Positions 24,406-32,601 of a stretch of 61,298 bases of DNA are shown here, in pieces (the first letter of the stretch is position 1; each line of letters begins with the position of its first letter). The notes beneath the pieces were generated by a model. That model saw only the letters and a list, made by a program, of their open reading frames with translations. It had not been told where the DNA came from and ran no database searches. Location: positions 1 to 61,298 of the forward strand of contig JABFRX010000032.1 of the NCBI GenBank assembly GCA_013140995.1, written 5' to 3'. Made by a program: the position numbers and the translations under genes. Source of the stretch: Alphaproteobacteria bacterium. GTDB taxonomy: Bacteria; Pseudomonadota; Alphaproteobacteria; Micropepsales; Micropepsaceae.

Positions 24406-25542
24406 TCACCAGGCAGCCCGGAGGATTTCGAGTACGTCGGACGCGCCGGTGATCGGGCGCGGGTTGGACAGCACGACCGGATGTTTGGCGGCTTCTTCGG
24501 CGATAGCCGGGAGTTGTTGCTCCTTGATGCCGACGTCGTGTAGGCGCGCAGGCAACCCCAAGTCGTTGATCAATTCGGCGACGGCGTCGGCGAGGTTCGT
24601 GCGGTTCATCGCGGTGGCGAGCGTTCGTTGACGATCGGCTGTCGTCTTCTCGTTCCAGCGCAGCACTTGGGGGAGCACCACGCAGCTTGAGTGGCCGTGG
24701 TGGACGCCGTAGCGGCCGCCTAGGACGTAGCCGATGCCGTGGCTTGCGCCGCTGCCTGCGCGTGAGGAATTCACGCACGCTAGGTAAGCGGCCATTTGGC
24801 TTTCGATGCGGGCGAACGGGTCGCCGGGGACTTCCTTCGTGCGGCGGAGCGATGTCGCGAACAGGCCGAGCGCGTGGGTGAGGCCTGCGTCGTAAACCGG
24901 GTTCGCGCCTTTCGCGAGATAGCCTTCGCAGCAGTGGTCCACGCCGCGAATCGCGCTTGAGAGCCAGAGCCATTCGGGTGTGAGCGCACCGAGTGCCGGG
25001 TCGTAGATCACGACGCGGGGCACGAGGAATGGGTTCATGAAGCCGAGCTTTTGACCCCGGCCCGCGTCCGTGCCGCCGCCGGTTGGCGTGACTTCGGCGC
25101 CGGACAGTGTCGTTGGGACCGCGATTTGGCGGATCGGCGCCGGCTTCATGTGGCGCTTGTTCGCGAGTGCGAGCAACTGGTCCATCGTTTCGACGTTTTC
25201 TGAGAGCGCGAGTTGGACGACCTTCAGCCCATCGATGATCGAACCGCCGCCGACGCCGACGAGGAGGTCGGCTTTCGCTTCGCGCGCCGCGTGGACGGCT
25301 GCGAGTACGCCGTCGAGCTTCGCGTGTTCCGTGATGCCGTCGTAGATCGCAGCAATCTTGCTCCCTAGAGACGTTGCGATCAGCGAGATTGCGCCGGTTT
25401 GCATGTGCAGCGTCTTCGACGTCGCGACGAACACGCGTTTCGCGCCCAGGCGCTCGACCTCGTCGCCCAGAACTTCGCGTACGGATTTGCCAAAGTGGAC
25501 GCGCTCTTGCGGAAGCGCGTCGTAGGTGAAGGTTTTGCTCAA
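24406..25542 (-). CDS. Iron-containing alcohol dehydrogenase / maleylacetate reductase-like protein
   Basis: A 378-residue group III dehydrogenase. The NAD region reads LVGVGGGSIIDGLKVV (about 91-106), then IAVPTTLSGAEVTPTGGGTD. The metal region reads GVDHCCEGYLAKG, ASHGIGYVLGG and YGVHHGHSS. The usual HGxxH pair reads HGIGY here, so one metal-ligand His is Tyr, which weakens the Fe-ADH prediction. Maleylacetate reductases have related deviations. The start is TTG at 25542, overlapping the SDR stop as TTGA, which implies translational coupling. A much longer frame upstream is the SDR read out of phase. Confidence 0.75.
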   Translation of the reverse strand: MSKTFTYDALPQERVHFGKSVREVLGDEVERLGAKRVFVATSKTLHMQTGAISLIATSLGSKIAAIYDGITEHAKLDGVLAAVHAAREAKADLLVGVGGGSIIDGLKVVQLALSENVETMDQLLALANKRHMKPAPIRQIAVPTTLSGAEVTPTGGGTDAGRGQKLGFMNPFLVPRVVIYDPALGALTPEWLWLSSAIRGVDHCCEGYLAKGANPVYDAGLTHALGLFATSLRRTKEVPGDPFARIESQMAAYLACVNSSRAGSGASHGIGYVLGGRYGVHHGHSSCVVLPQVLRWNEKTTADRQRTLATAMNRTNLADAVAELINDLGLPARLHDVGIKEQQLPAIAEEAAKHPVVLSNPRPITGASDVLEILRAAW

Positions 25543-26450
25543 ATGGGGTCCCAGCCGAAGACGGAGGTCGTGGCGCCACTGTCGTACATCATCGTTTTCA
25601 TCGCCGGGAAGGCGTGGTTTGCGATCGTGTCGGGCGTCCAGCCTTCGATTTTGGCCATGCCGCGCAAGGGCCGCGACTGCGACATCAGAAAGATTTCGTT
25701 GCCGCGGGCGACGAAGATTTGGCCGGTGACCTCTCTGTTCGCGCAGAGCGCGATCGCGAGTTGGGCGACCTGGTCGGCGCGCATGTGGTTCTTCATGCGC
25801 TCCACGCGCTTGGCGGAGGCTTCGTCCTTTATCGGGATCGTCGCGATCATGCGCGACCAGGCGAACGGCGCGATGATGTTCGAGCGGACGTTTTTCTGCA
25901 CACCTTCCATGGCGATGATGCGCGAGAGGCCCGCGACGCCCATCTTTGCGGCCGCGTAGTTTGCTTGGCCGATATTGCCGATGATGCCGCTGGTCGAGGT
26001 GAACAGGACGTAGGCGCCGTCTTGCTGTTCGCGGAAATGTTCGATTGTCGCGCGGCATACGTTGTAGGCGCCGTTCAGATGCACGTCGATCACAAGATCC
26101 CAATCCTGATCGGTCATCTTGTGGAACATCGTGTCGCGCAAAATGCCTGCCGGATTGATGACGGCGTGCAGGCCGCCGAAAACGTCTTTCGCTTGCTCAA
26201 ACATGCGCTTCACCGCTGGGCGGCTGGTCACGCTATCGGAGTTCGCCACGGCCTCACCGCCCGCGCCTTTGATTTCTCGCACGACCATCTCCGCCGGGCC
26301 GGCCGAGCCCTCGTCCCCGCCAGACGTGCCGCCGCCTAGGTCGTTCACCACGACCTTTGCGCCTTCGCGCGCGGCCAGTAGCGCACATTCCTTGCCTATG
26401 CCGTTGCCGCCGCCGGTTACGAGCACGACCTTGCCGGTCAAGATTCCCAT
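25539..26450 (-). CDS. Short-chain dehydrogenase (hydroxyacyl-CoA dehydrogenase type)
   Basis: A 303-residue SDR. NAD site VVLVTGGGNGIGKECALLAA (residues 9-28), DLGGG, and active site Ser-Tyr-Lys in TSTSGIIGNIGQANYAAAK (about 148-166). The long loop with NDLGGGTSGGDEGS resembles the N-terminal domain of peroxisomal multifunctional enzyme type 2 (3R-hydroxyacyl-CoA dehydrogenases). It likely oxidises a hydroxyacyl-CoA or similar compound. ATG 26450 follows AGGGAGGAA. The Fe-ADH-like gene overlaps its stop, so the two enzymes are probably one operon. Confidence 0.88.
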   Translation of the reverse strand: MGILTGKVVLVTGGGNGIGKECALLAAREGAKVVVNDLGGGTSGGDEGSAGPAEMVVREIKGAGGEAVANSDSVTSRPAVKRMFEQAKDVFGGLHAVINPAGILRDTMFHKMTDQDWDLVIDVHLNGAYNVCRATIEHFREQQDGAYVLFTSTSGIIGNIGQANYAAAKMGVAGLSRIIAMEGVQKNVRSNIIAPFAWSRMIATIPIKDEASAKRVERMKNHMRADQVAQLAIALCANREVTGQIFVARGNEIFLMSQSRPLRGMAKIEGWTPDTIANHAFPAMKTMMYDSGATTSVFGWDPI

Positions 26451-26575
26451 GGCATTCCTCCCTAGTCGACGTTGCGGCGCACGTTAACCGCAGGGCGCGG
26501 GGAGATTCCAGGGCGATCTTGCGCGCCTGCTATAAGGAGCGGCGCTATCTAAGCGAATCGAACGGGTCGAGGATA

Positions 26576-27124
26576 ATGAACACGCACCACCTTCTGCAGA
26601 CGTTGGAACACAAACTTGGCCTAAAGAACGACCCGGCCTCGGAGCGCAAGCGGCGCATCCTGAAACATGTCGCGGAGCGAACCGTCGTCACGCGCGACCT
26701 CAGCCAAGAGGAGGGCGGCAAGGATACCTTTGGCGAGTGGCTTGCGGACAAGGTGGCCGAGTTCGGGGGCTCTTGGACCTTCATAATGATCTTCATGGGG
26801 TTCCTATTCTCTTGGGCGATCTTGAACACGATCATCCTGCTGACCAACGCGGTCGATCCTTACCCCTTCATATTCTTGAACTTGTTGCTCTCGATGCTGG
26901 CCGCCTTGCAGGCGCCGATCATCATGATGTCGCAGAACCGGCAGTCGACGAAAGACCGGCTGACCGCACAGCACGACTACGAGGTGAACCTGAAGGCGGA
27001 GCTCGAAATCATGGCGTTACACGAAAAGGTCGATCTCATGCGGTCCGATCAACTGTGCCAGATTTTGGCGAAGCACGACGAGCAGATCAAACTGTTGACC
27101 GACCTCGTCAAGGCGAAAGGGTAG
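26576..27124 (+). CDS. DUF1003 membrane protein
   Basis: A 182-residue protein. A soluble N-terminus is followed by the DUF1003 core: DKVAEFGGSWTFIMIFMGFLFSWAI (first helix) and YPFIFLNLLLSMLAALQAPIIMMSQNRQ (second helix), then a charged helical tail ending LLTDLVKAKG. The function is unknown; the family is widespread and possibly involved in envelope or ion stress. The start at ATG 26576 is preceded by TCGAGGAT. The GNAT gene starts 4 bp after its stop. Confidence 0.9.
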   Translation: MNTHHLLQTLEHKLGLKNDPASERKRRILKHVAERTVVTRDLSQEEGGKDTFGEWLADKVAEFGGSWTFIMIFMGFLFSWAILNTIILLTNAVDPYPFIFLNLLLSMLAALQAPIIMMSQNRQSTKDRLTAQHDYEVNLKAELEIMALHEKVDLMRSDQLCQILAKHDEQIKLLTDLVKAKG

Positions 27125-27128
27125 CGCG

Positions 27129-27659
27129 TTGGCCGTCATCCGCCGCGAGGCCTCAAGCGACACCGCCGTCGCGGACGCCATCGTTGCGGCCGCGTTCGGG
27201 CCGGGGCGGTTTGCGAAGAGCGCGTACCGGCTGCGCGAAGGGGTCGGGTGCGTGGCCGAACTTTCGTTCGTCGCTGAGGAGGGCGCGCGGATCGTCGGCA
27301 CGGTGCGCTATTGGCCGGTGTTGATCGGCGGGAAGGCGGCGTTGATGCTTGGGCCGATCGCGATCGTCGCTGACCGGCAGGGGCAGGGCATAGCGCTCGC
27401 GCTGATGCAGACGACGCTGGCGGAGGCAAAGAAGATCGGCCATCGCGCGGTCATTCTGGTAGGTGACGAGCCCTATTATGGCCGTGCGGGGTTCGCGCGC
27501 ATTCAACCGGTCGGACGGATTACGATGCCGGGGCCGGTGGACTACGCGCGGCTGCTCGGGTTGTCGCTTGTGGACGGCGCGCTTGAGGCGATGGCCGGCG
27601 AAGTGCGGAAAGCGCGCATCACCGCGACTGTTGCTGCGGCTGGGTGCGCACTGGGTTAG
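27129..27659 (+). CDS. GNAT-family N-acetyltransferase
   Basis: A 176-residue protein with the acetyl-CoA motif A: LGPIAIVADRQGQGIALALMQTTL (about 77-100), followed by ILVGDEPYYGRAGFARI. This resembles the YhbS-like GNAT group. The substrate is unknown. The start is TTG 4 bp after the DUF1003 stop; no better start lies upstream, and translational coupling is likely. It is followed by a short convergent gap to marC. Confidence 0.85.
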   Translation: MAVIRREASSDTAVADAIVAAAFGPGRFAKSAYRLREGVGCVAELSFVAEEGARIVGTVRYWPVLIGGKAALMLGPIAIVADRQGQGIALALMQTTLAEAKKIGHRAVILVGDEPYYGRAGFARIQPVGRITMPGPVDYARLLGLSLVDGALEAMAGEVRKARITATVAAAGCALG

Positions 27660-27727
27660 AAAGTGAACGCGGAGCACAGAAATGCAGGGATCGGAAGATC
27701 GGCACATCTGATCCTCGTGTTCCGCAT

Positions 27728-28366
27728 TCAGATTCCAAACACGTTTTTGATGCCGTCGATGACGAACTGCGCGGCGAGCGCGGCCAGGATGATGCCGAAG
27801 ATGCGGGTGACCATGGCGGCGATCGTGGCGCTGATCATGTGAGAGAATTGGGCGGCGAGCCAGAAGGCGCCGAACGTGAGAAGGAGGTTCACGGCGACAC
27901 CTGCGAGTACGGCGGTGCGGCCGGGCCAGGCGTTGTATTGGGCGAACATCAACATGATTGAGGCGATGGAGCCGGGACCTGCGATCAGCGGGATTGCGAG
28001 CGGGAAGACGGAGATGTCTTCGTGTTCGCGGGGGTGGGCGTGGCGTTCCTCGATCACCTTTGCGTTGCGGGCCTCGCGGCGTTGCGTTCGGGTTTCGAAC
28101 AGCATGTCGATTGCGATCAGAAAGAGCAGGAGGCCGCCCGCAATGCGGAAGGCATCGAGGCTGACGTGCAGCTTGTCGAGCAACCATTCGCCGCCGAAGG
28201 CGAAGCCGAGCAGGATCAGGCTCGCGACGAGTACGCTTTTGCCCGCCATCCTGTGACGCCAGGCGACCGGCATATTTTGCGTCAGCGTCGCGAACATCGG
28301 GATGACGCCCGGCGGGTCGATGACGACGAAGAAAGTAACGAGCGAGGCGAGGAAGATTTCGAGCAT
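27728..28366 (-). CDS. MarC-family integral membrane protein
   Basis: A 212-residue protein with six hydrophobic helices. Family marks: LVTFFVVIDPPGVIPMFATLT (helix 1), AFRIAGGLLLFLIAIDMLF, and FPLAIPLIAGPGSIASIML. MarC/YchE proteins have no firmly established transport activity. ATG 28366 is right for the family. The open frame extends another 25 codons upstream, but those codons lie in repeat element B, and no good ribosome site is visible between the element and the ATG. Confidence 0.9.
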   Translation of the reverse strand: MLEIFLASLVTFFVVIDPPGVIPMFATLTQNMPVAWRHRMAGKSVLVASLILLGFAFGGEWLLDKLHVSLDAFRIAGGLLLFLIAIDMLFETRTQRREARNAKVIEERHAHPREHEDISVFPLAIPLIAGPGSIASIMLMFAQYNAWPGRTAVLAGVAVNLLLTFGAFWLAAQFSHMISATIAAMVTRIFGIILAALAAQFVIDGIKNVFGI

Positions 28367-28375
28367 CAAAAGAGT

Positions 28376-28596
28376 TTCACGCAAAGCCGCGAAGACGCGA
28401 AGAAAGAAGAAAGGATATCTCACACAATGGATCAATGACACAATGAAGGAAGCGAAGAACGGTGCCGTGAAGGAAGCGAGGAACGGTGCCGTGCGAGCCC
28501 TCGTGCCGCAGGCACGAAATCGACGTCAGATTGGCGCTTCGCGCCGACGCCGGAGTCCATTGTTTCATTGTGTGAGGATTTCTTCTTCTTCGCATC
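28376..28596. repeat. Long inverted-repeat element B
   Basis: The outer left arm TCACGCAAAG-CCGCGAAG-ACGCGAAG (28377-28402) shares its unit series with elements A and C. An inverted pair follows: GACGCGAAGAA...GAAGAAA...CTCACACAATG on the left (28394-28428) and the same motif series, imperfectly, on the right (28558-28596, read in reverse). Inside are two hairpins, TCGTGCC-GCA-GGCACGA (28501-28517) and GGCGC-TTC-GCGCC (28533-28545), the latter shared almost exactly with element C. The element occupies most of the 305-bp gap between marC and the hydrolase, starting 10 bp from the marC ATG. Confidence 0.75.
28444..28491. repeat. 24-bp tandem duplication inside element B
   Basis: Two adjacent 24-nt copies (28444-28467 and 28468-28491), beginning TGAAGGAAGCGA and ending GAACGGTGCCG, differ by one A/G. 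They lie between the left arm and the first inner hairpin of element B and are absent from element C. Confidence 0.85.
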
Positions 28597-28671
28597 GTGG
28601 GCATTTCTGGTGGCGCGGGGCTGGTGGCGTGGTAGAAGGCGGGACCGCTATTTCACCAAAGGAACCCGTCC

Positions 28672-29706
28672 ATGGCTTTGAAGATCACGAACGACCCCCG
28701 TATCGATCCGCGCATTAAGGCGATGATGGGTGCAGCGCCGGATATCGTGCCGGCGGGGAACGTTGCATCGCGCGAGGCGTTGCTTGCGGAGGAGAACTCT
28801 GGCGCAGCGCAAGCGCGGATGGCGATGGTCAAGATGATGCTGCAGGCGTGCGACAGCGAAGAGGTCGCGCCGTCGAAAGGGTTGAAAATCACGACGGAGA
28901 CGTTCCGCTCCGAACCCGACGGCAACGAGATCAAAATTCAGTACATCCGGCCTGATACGAGCGAGCGTCTGCCGTGCGTCGTTTATCTGCACGGCGGGGG
29001 TATGATGCACTTCTCGTGCTTCGACGGCATGTACAAGGCGTGGGGGCGCATCATCGCGGGTCAAGGCGTCGCGGTCGCGATGGTCGACTTCCGCAATTGT
29101 GCGACGCCGTCGTCGGCGCCGGAGGTGGCGCCGTTTCCGGCAGGGTTGAATGACTGTGTGTCGGGTGTGCGGTGGGTAGCGTCGCATGCCGACCGGCTCA
29201 ACATCGATCCGAAGCGCATCGTCGTCGCCGGTGAAAGCGGCGGCGGTAACTTGACGCTCGCCACGGGCCTCAAGCTCAAAAAGGACGGCGACATCGGGAT
29301 CATCAAGGGGCTCTATGCGCTCTGTCCCTATATCGCGGGGCAGTGGCCTTTGCCGCAGAACCCGTCGTCGACGGAGAACAATGGAATCCTGCTTGAGTTG
29401 CACAACAATCGCGGCGCGATGGCCTATGGCATCGAGGCATTCAAGGCGAAAAACCCGCTCGCGTGGCCTGCGTTCGCGGGCGACGACGATGTTAAGGGTC
29501 TGCCGCCGACCGTGATCCACGTCAACGAATGCGATCCGCTGCGCGACGAGGGCATCGGGTTCTATCGCCTGCTGATCAAGAACGCGGTGAAGGCGCGCTG
29601 CCGCCAATCGATGGGTACGACGCACGGCGTCGAGCTGTTCGCGATCGCCGCGCCCGACATCAGTTACGACACAGCGCGGGATATTGCGGCGTTCGTGAAG
29701 GGGTAA
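28672..29706 (+). CDS. Alpha/beta hydrolase (HSL-like esterase)
   Basis: A 344-residue hormone-sensitive-lipase-type hydrolase. Oxyanion motif VVYLHGGGMMHFS (about residues 103-115), nucleophile elbow VVAGESGGGNLTLA (Ser about 186), acid in VNECDPLRDEGIGF (about 287), and histidine in MGTTHGVELF (about 316). The extended N-terminus (about 80 residues) forms the cap. The natural substrate is unknown; short-chain esters are typical. ATG 28672 follows AAAGGAACCC. Element B fills the upstream gap. Confidence 0.88.
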   Translation: MALKITNDPRIDPRIKAMMGAAPDIVPAGNVASREALLAEENSGAAQARMAMVKMMLQACDSEEVAPSKGLKITTETFRSEPDGNEIKIQYIRPDTSERLPCVVYLHGGGMMHFSCFDGMYKAWGRIIAGQGVAVAMVDFRNCATPSSAPEVAPFPAGLNDCVSGVRWVASHADRLNIDPKRIVVAGESGGGNLTLATGLKLKKDGDIGIIKGLYALCPYIAGQWPLPQNPSSTENNGILLELHNNRGAMAYGIEAFKAKNPLAWPAFAGDDDVKGLPPTVIHVNECDPLRDEGIGFYRLLIKNAVKARCRQSMGTTHGVELFAIAAPDISYDTARDIAAFVKG

Positions 29707-29718
29707 GGCGAGAGGAGG

Positions 29719-30957
29719 CTAGATCGTCGCCTGGACGACGGCCTTCAGCCGCTCGGCGAGCGAGAACGGATCGTCGGTGAAGTCGGCGTCGATCCACCAG
29801 GCTTCGACTTCGGCGAGCACTTTGCCGACGAGCGGACCGTGCGGCACGCCGGCGGCCAGGACATTGGCGCCTGTCACGGGAAACACCGGCCGGACCCAAC
29901 TGTCGGCGAGCGCGAGAAGTGCGCGCCACTGATAGATGTTCGACGCCTTGGGGTCTTCGGCCCATTTGAGGCGCACCCAATCTTTGAACCGCGGCACGCC
30001 GAAGTGGTAGAGCGCGCGCCGAACTTCCAAGATCGAAAGGTACGGGACGATCTTCGTCGGCTCCCCCAGCATGTCTGAAAGCCGGTCGCGATCGTCGTTC
30101 GAGAGCCGCCAGCGCGCGGCGATTTCGCTTGCCTGCGGTCCGTCGCCGAGCAACGCGCCAAGGCGAAGAAGTCCATCAGCGGCGAAGAAGGTGTCGGCGT
30201 CGATTTCGCACAGACGCTGAAATCGCGCGAACTTGAGTTCGCCGGGTAGCACTTCGCCGAGCACGCCGGACGCCGCCATCGTGCGCAGCACCGGGATCGG
30301 ATGCTCGGCTCCCATCAGCTTCAGCATTTCCTTCTGTACGCGTTCGCCCGACAGCGTCTTGATCTGTGAGCGAGCCGCCGCACACGCGGTCAAACCGTCC
30401 GCGTCGATCTCGCCTTTGCTGTACCAAGCGTGAAAGCGGAAGAGCCGTAGGATACGCAGATAGTCTTCCGCGATCCGCCGCGCCGGATCGCCGATGAACC
30501 GCACCCGGCGCGCCTGCAGATCGGCGATCCCGCTGATGAGGTCGAACACCTGTCCTGCTTGGTCGGCGTAGAGCGCATTCATCGTGAAGTCGCGGCGCTG
30601 TGCGTCTTCGGCCCAGTCGGTACTGAACGACACCGTCGCGCGCCGCCCGTCGGTGGAGACATCGCGCCGCAGCGTTGTGATCTCGAACGGTTTTTTGTTC
30701 GTGACCGCCGTGATCGTCCCGTGCTCGATGCCGGTCGGCACCGCTTGCATTCCCGCGGCGAGCAGGCGGCGGGTTACGTCGTCCGGCAGTAGCGGCGTGG
30801 CGATATCGATGTCCTCGACCGGCGCGCCGAGGAGCGCGTTGCGCACGCACCCGCCGACGAACCGCGCCGCGCCGCCGTTCGCGCATAGCGCGTCCATCAC
30901 CGCGCGCGTTTCCGGCGCGTTGAGCCAAGGTTGATTGCTAATCGTTGGCGTCGTCAT
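29719..30957 (-). CDS. cca: CCA tRNA nucleotidyltransferase
   Basis: A 412-residue class II nucleotidyltransferase that adds or repairs the 3' CCA of tRNAs. The head has ARFVGGCVRNALLGAPVEDIDIAT with the DxD metal site (about 49-51), then RRDFTMNALY (motif B) and RIAEDYLRILRLFRFHAW (motif D). The rest is the all-helical body. The only tRNA in this window already encodes CCA, so a repair role is consistent. It is the last gene of the DUF1285-nudix-cca series, 3 bp after the nudix stop. Confidence 0.94.
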   Translation of the reverse strand: MTTPTISNQPWLNAPETRAVMDALCANGGAARFVGGCVRNALLGAPVEDIDIATPLLPDDVTRRLLAAGMQAVPTGIEHGTITAVTNKKPFEITTLRRDVSTDGRRATVSFSTDWAEDAQRRDFTMNALYADQAGQVFDLISGIADLQARRVRFIGDPARRIAEDYLRILRLFRFHAWYSKGEIDADGLTACAAARSQIKTLSGERVQKEMLKLMGAEHPIPVLRTMAASGVLGEVLPGELKFARFQRLCEIDADTFFAADGLLRLGALLGDGPQASEIAARWRLSNDDRDRLSDMLGEPTKIVPYLSILEVRRALYHFGVPRFKDWVRLKWAEDPKASNIYQWRALLALADSWVRPVFPVTGANVLAAGVPHGPLVGKVLAEVEAWWIDADFTDDPFSLAERLKAVVQATI

Positions 30958-30960
30958 GCT

Positions 30961-31584
30961 TCAGCCGTACAGCCGCTCGTAGAGATTGACCAGTATCCCC
31001 GCCGTCGCGCCCCAAATGTAATGCCGCTCGTACTGCATCGCAAAGTATCGGCGTTCGCGGCCTTGCCAGGTGGCGGTCTCTTGCTTGTGATTATGCCGAT
31101 CCATCAGATACGCAAACGGCACCTCGAACGCTTCGGCGACTTCCGACGCATCGATCTTGAGCTCGAAACCATCGCGCACCAAGGCGACGAACGGCTGAAT
31201 TGCGAACCCCGTCCCGGTCTCGTAGCAGTCAAGCTCGCCGCGCACCTCGACAAACGAGCGCGGCAGTCCGACTTCTTCCTCGGTCTCGCGCAGTGCGGCT
31301 GCGATGGCGCCGTCATCCTCATCCCCAACGCGTCCGCCGGGAAAGCTCACTTGTCCCGCGTGCCGTGCCAAGTGATCCGCCCGCCGCGTGAACAGCACGC
31401 TCAAACCTGCGGAACGTTCGATGATCGGAATGAGCACCGCTGCCGGCCGCAATACGCGCTCCGGTGCATGCTCGTCACGCATGCGCGGATTGAGATCGAA
31501 GTCTCCACGCTTCGGCGTGGGATGCGAGCCGAACGCAAGCCGCTCGCCGATGCGACGCCGCAAATCAGTATCGCTCAAACTCAC
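30961..31584 (-). CDS. NUDIX hydrolase, CoA pyrophosphatase type
   Basis: About 207 residues. The Nudix box is GGRVGDEDDGAIAAALRETE followed by EEVGL (about 101-124 in the longer frame), preceded by RRADHLARHAGQVSFPGG, the CoA-binding UPF0035 pattern (LxxHxGQxxFPGG). It should split CoA or acyl-CoA into 4'-phosphopantetheine and ADP. I choose GTG 31584 with GAGGTGGGC upstream. The open frame continues 17 codons further, but those codons are partly inside element C. Between DUF1285 and cca. Confidence 0.88.
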   Translation of the reverse strand: MSLSDTDLRRRIGERLAFGSHPTPKRGDFDLNPRMRDEHAPERVLRPAAVLIPIIERSAGLSVLFTRRADHLARHAGQVSFPGGRVGDEDDGAIAAALRETEEEVGLPRSFVEVRGELDCYETGTGFAIQPFVALVRDGFELKIDASEVAEAFEVPFAYLMDRHNHKQETATWQGRERRYFAMQYERHYIWGATAGILVNLYERLYG

Positions 31585-31618
31585 GATGCCCACCTCGGCA
31601 TTCGAGTGAAATAAGTCG

Positions 31619-31815
31619 TCACGCCAAGACGCCAAGACGCAAAGAAGAAAATCTCACACGAAGCAACGAAGAAACGAAGTGGATGCAACCCGCGCGCCGC
31701 AGGCGCGCAATCCGGCATCCAGCGGCGCTTCGCGCCGAAGGCAACAATGACCTCGTTCCTCCGTTGCTTCGTGTGAGACACTCTTTCTCCTTTGCGCCTT
31801 GGCGTCTTGGCGTGA
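31619..31815. repeat. Long inverted-repeat element C
   Basis: Arms 31619-31676 and 31754-31815 are inverted copies: TCACGCCAAG-ACGCCAAG-(A/G)CGCAAAG, then GAAAxTCTCACACGAAGCAACG and an (A/G)A-rich end. Besides a 4-nt insertion, most arm differences are A/G transitions. The centre holds an inverted pair GGATGC/GCATCC around hairpin GCGCGCC-GCA-GGCGCGC (31692-31708), and a second hairpin CGGCGC-TTC-GCGCCG (31723-31737). The element lies between DUF1285 (stop 31828) and the nudix start (31584), splitting an otherwise tight minus-strand gene series. Confidence 0.85.
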
Positions 31816-31827
31816 GAGCTTTTTCTC

Positions 31828-32421
31828 TCATGCGTCCGGTGACCCCAGCGAGAACCACACACCGTCGCTCCACAAGCCCAACTCACGTCCCGTATCGCTC
31901 GTCCGCTCCTCGGCCATTGCGACGAGTTCGTAGAACACCGCGCGCGACACCCGCGCTTCCAACCCACCACGCACATGCACGTAGGGGCGTGGTTCTTGCC
32001 CACGATACTCGACGCGCAACGGATGATCGGCACCCGCCACGATCTCATCCCCGACATTCGTCAAGAAGCGCAAGCGACCACCTTCCACATCGACGCGCAC
32101 GGCGACGAACGGGGCGTCCTCGACTTTTAGGCCCACCTTTTCGACCGGTGTGACGAGTACGTACCGTCCGTCAGGCTCGCGCTTGAGGATCGTCGAGAAC
32201 AGCCGCACCAGCGCCGGCCGTCCGATCGGTGTGCCGAGATAGAACCAGGTGCCGTCGACTGCGATGCGCATATCAATGTCGCCGCAGTCGGGCGGATTCC
32301 ATTTGTCCACTGGTGGCAACTTGCGCGTGTGAGCCGCTTCGGCCTGGGCCTCCGCGAGCCCCCGCAAGAAGTCAGGCGCGGGCGCACCCCAGTGCATCGG
32401 ATCCTGTGCCGAATTGGACAT
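31828..32421 (-). CDS. DUF1285 domain protein
   Basis: A 197-residue protein matching DUF1285: PPVDKWNPPDCGDIDMRIAVDGTWFYLGTPIGRPALVRLFSTIL (about 37-80), YVLVTPVEKVGLKVEDAPF, LRFLTNVGDEIVAG and a WFSLGSPD end. It is a small beta-rich cytosolic protein of unknown role. ATG 32421 is chosen as the start. It is divergent from moxR and heads the series leading through element C to the nudix and cca genes. Confidence 0.85.
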   Translation of the reverse strand: MSNSAQDPMHWGAPAPDFLRGLAEAQAEAAHTRKLPPVDKWNPPDCGDIDMRIAVDGTWFYLGTPIGRPALVRLFSTILKREPDGRYVLVTPVEKVGLKVEDAPFVAVRVDVEGGRLRFLTNVGDEIVAGADHPLRVEYRGQEPRPYVHVRGGLEARVSRAVFYELVAMAEERTSDTGRELGLWSDGVWFSLGSPDA

Positions 32422-32601
32422 GTTAACGTGGGCCTCGATGCCTTTCCGGGAGTTAATCCGCCCGTTCAACTGATGTTGAGCATAGGACCTCAAGCCGTTC
32501 TGTCCATGGCCCGGGTTTAGCTATAACTCTGAGAGAACTGTGCCATAGAAAAGCCGCGGCTCCCGCGCGTTATCCAAACCTCGAACCGAAGGCCCCACCG
32601 T

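Noticed and set aside
25543-26103. Extended Fe-ADH-like frame
   Set aside because: The extra 187 codons are the SDR gene read in another phase; the TTG at 25542 gives the family length.
31585-31635. 17 extra N-terminal codons of the nudix gene
   Set aside because: They lie partly in element C; GTG 31584 has a ribosome site and gives the normal domain start.
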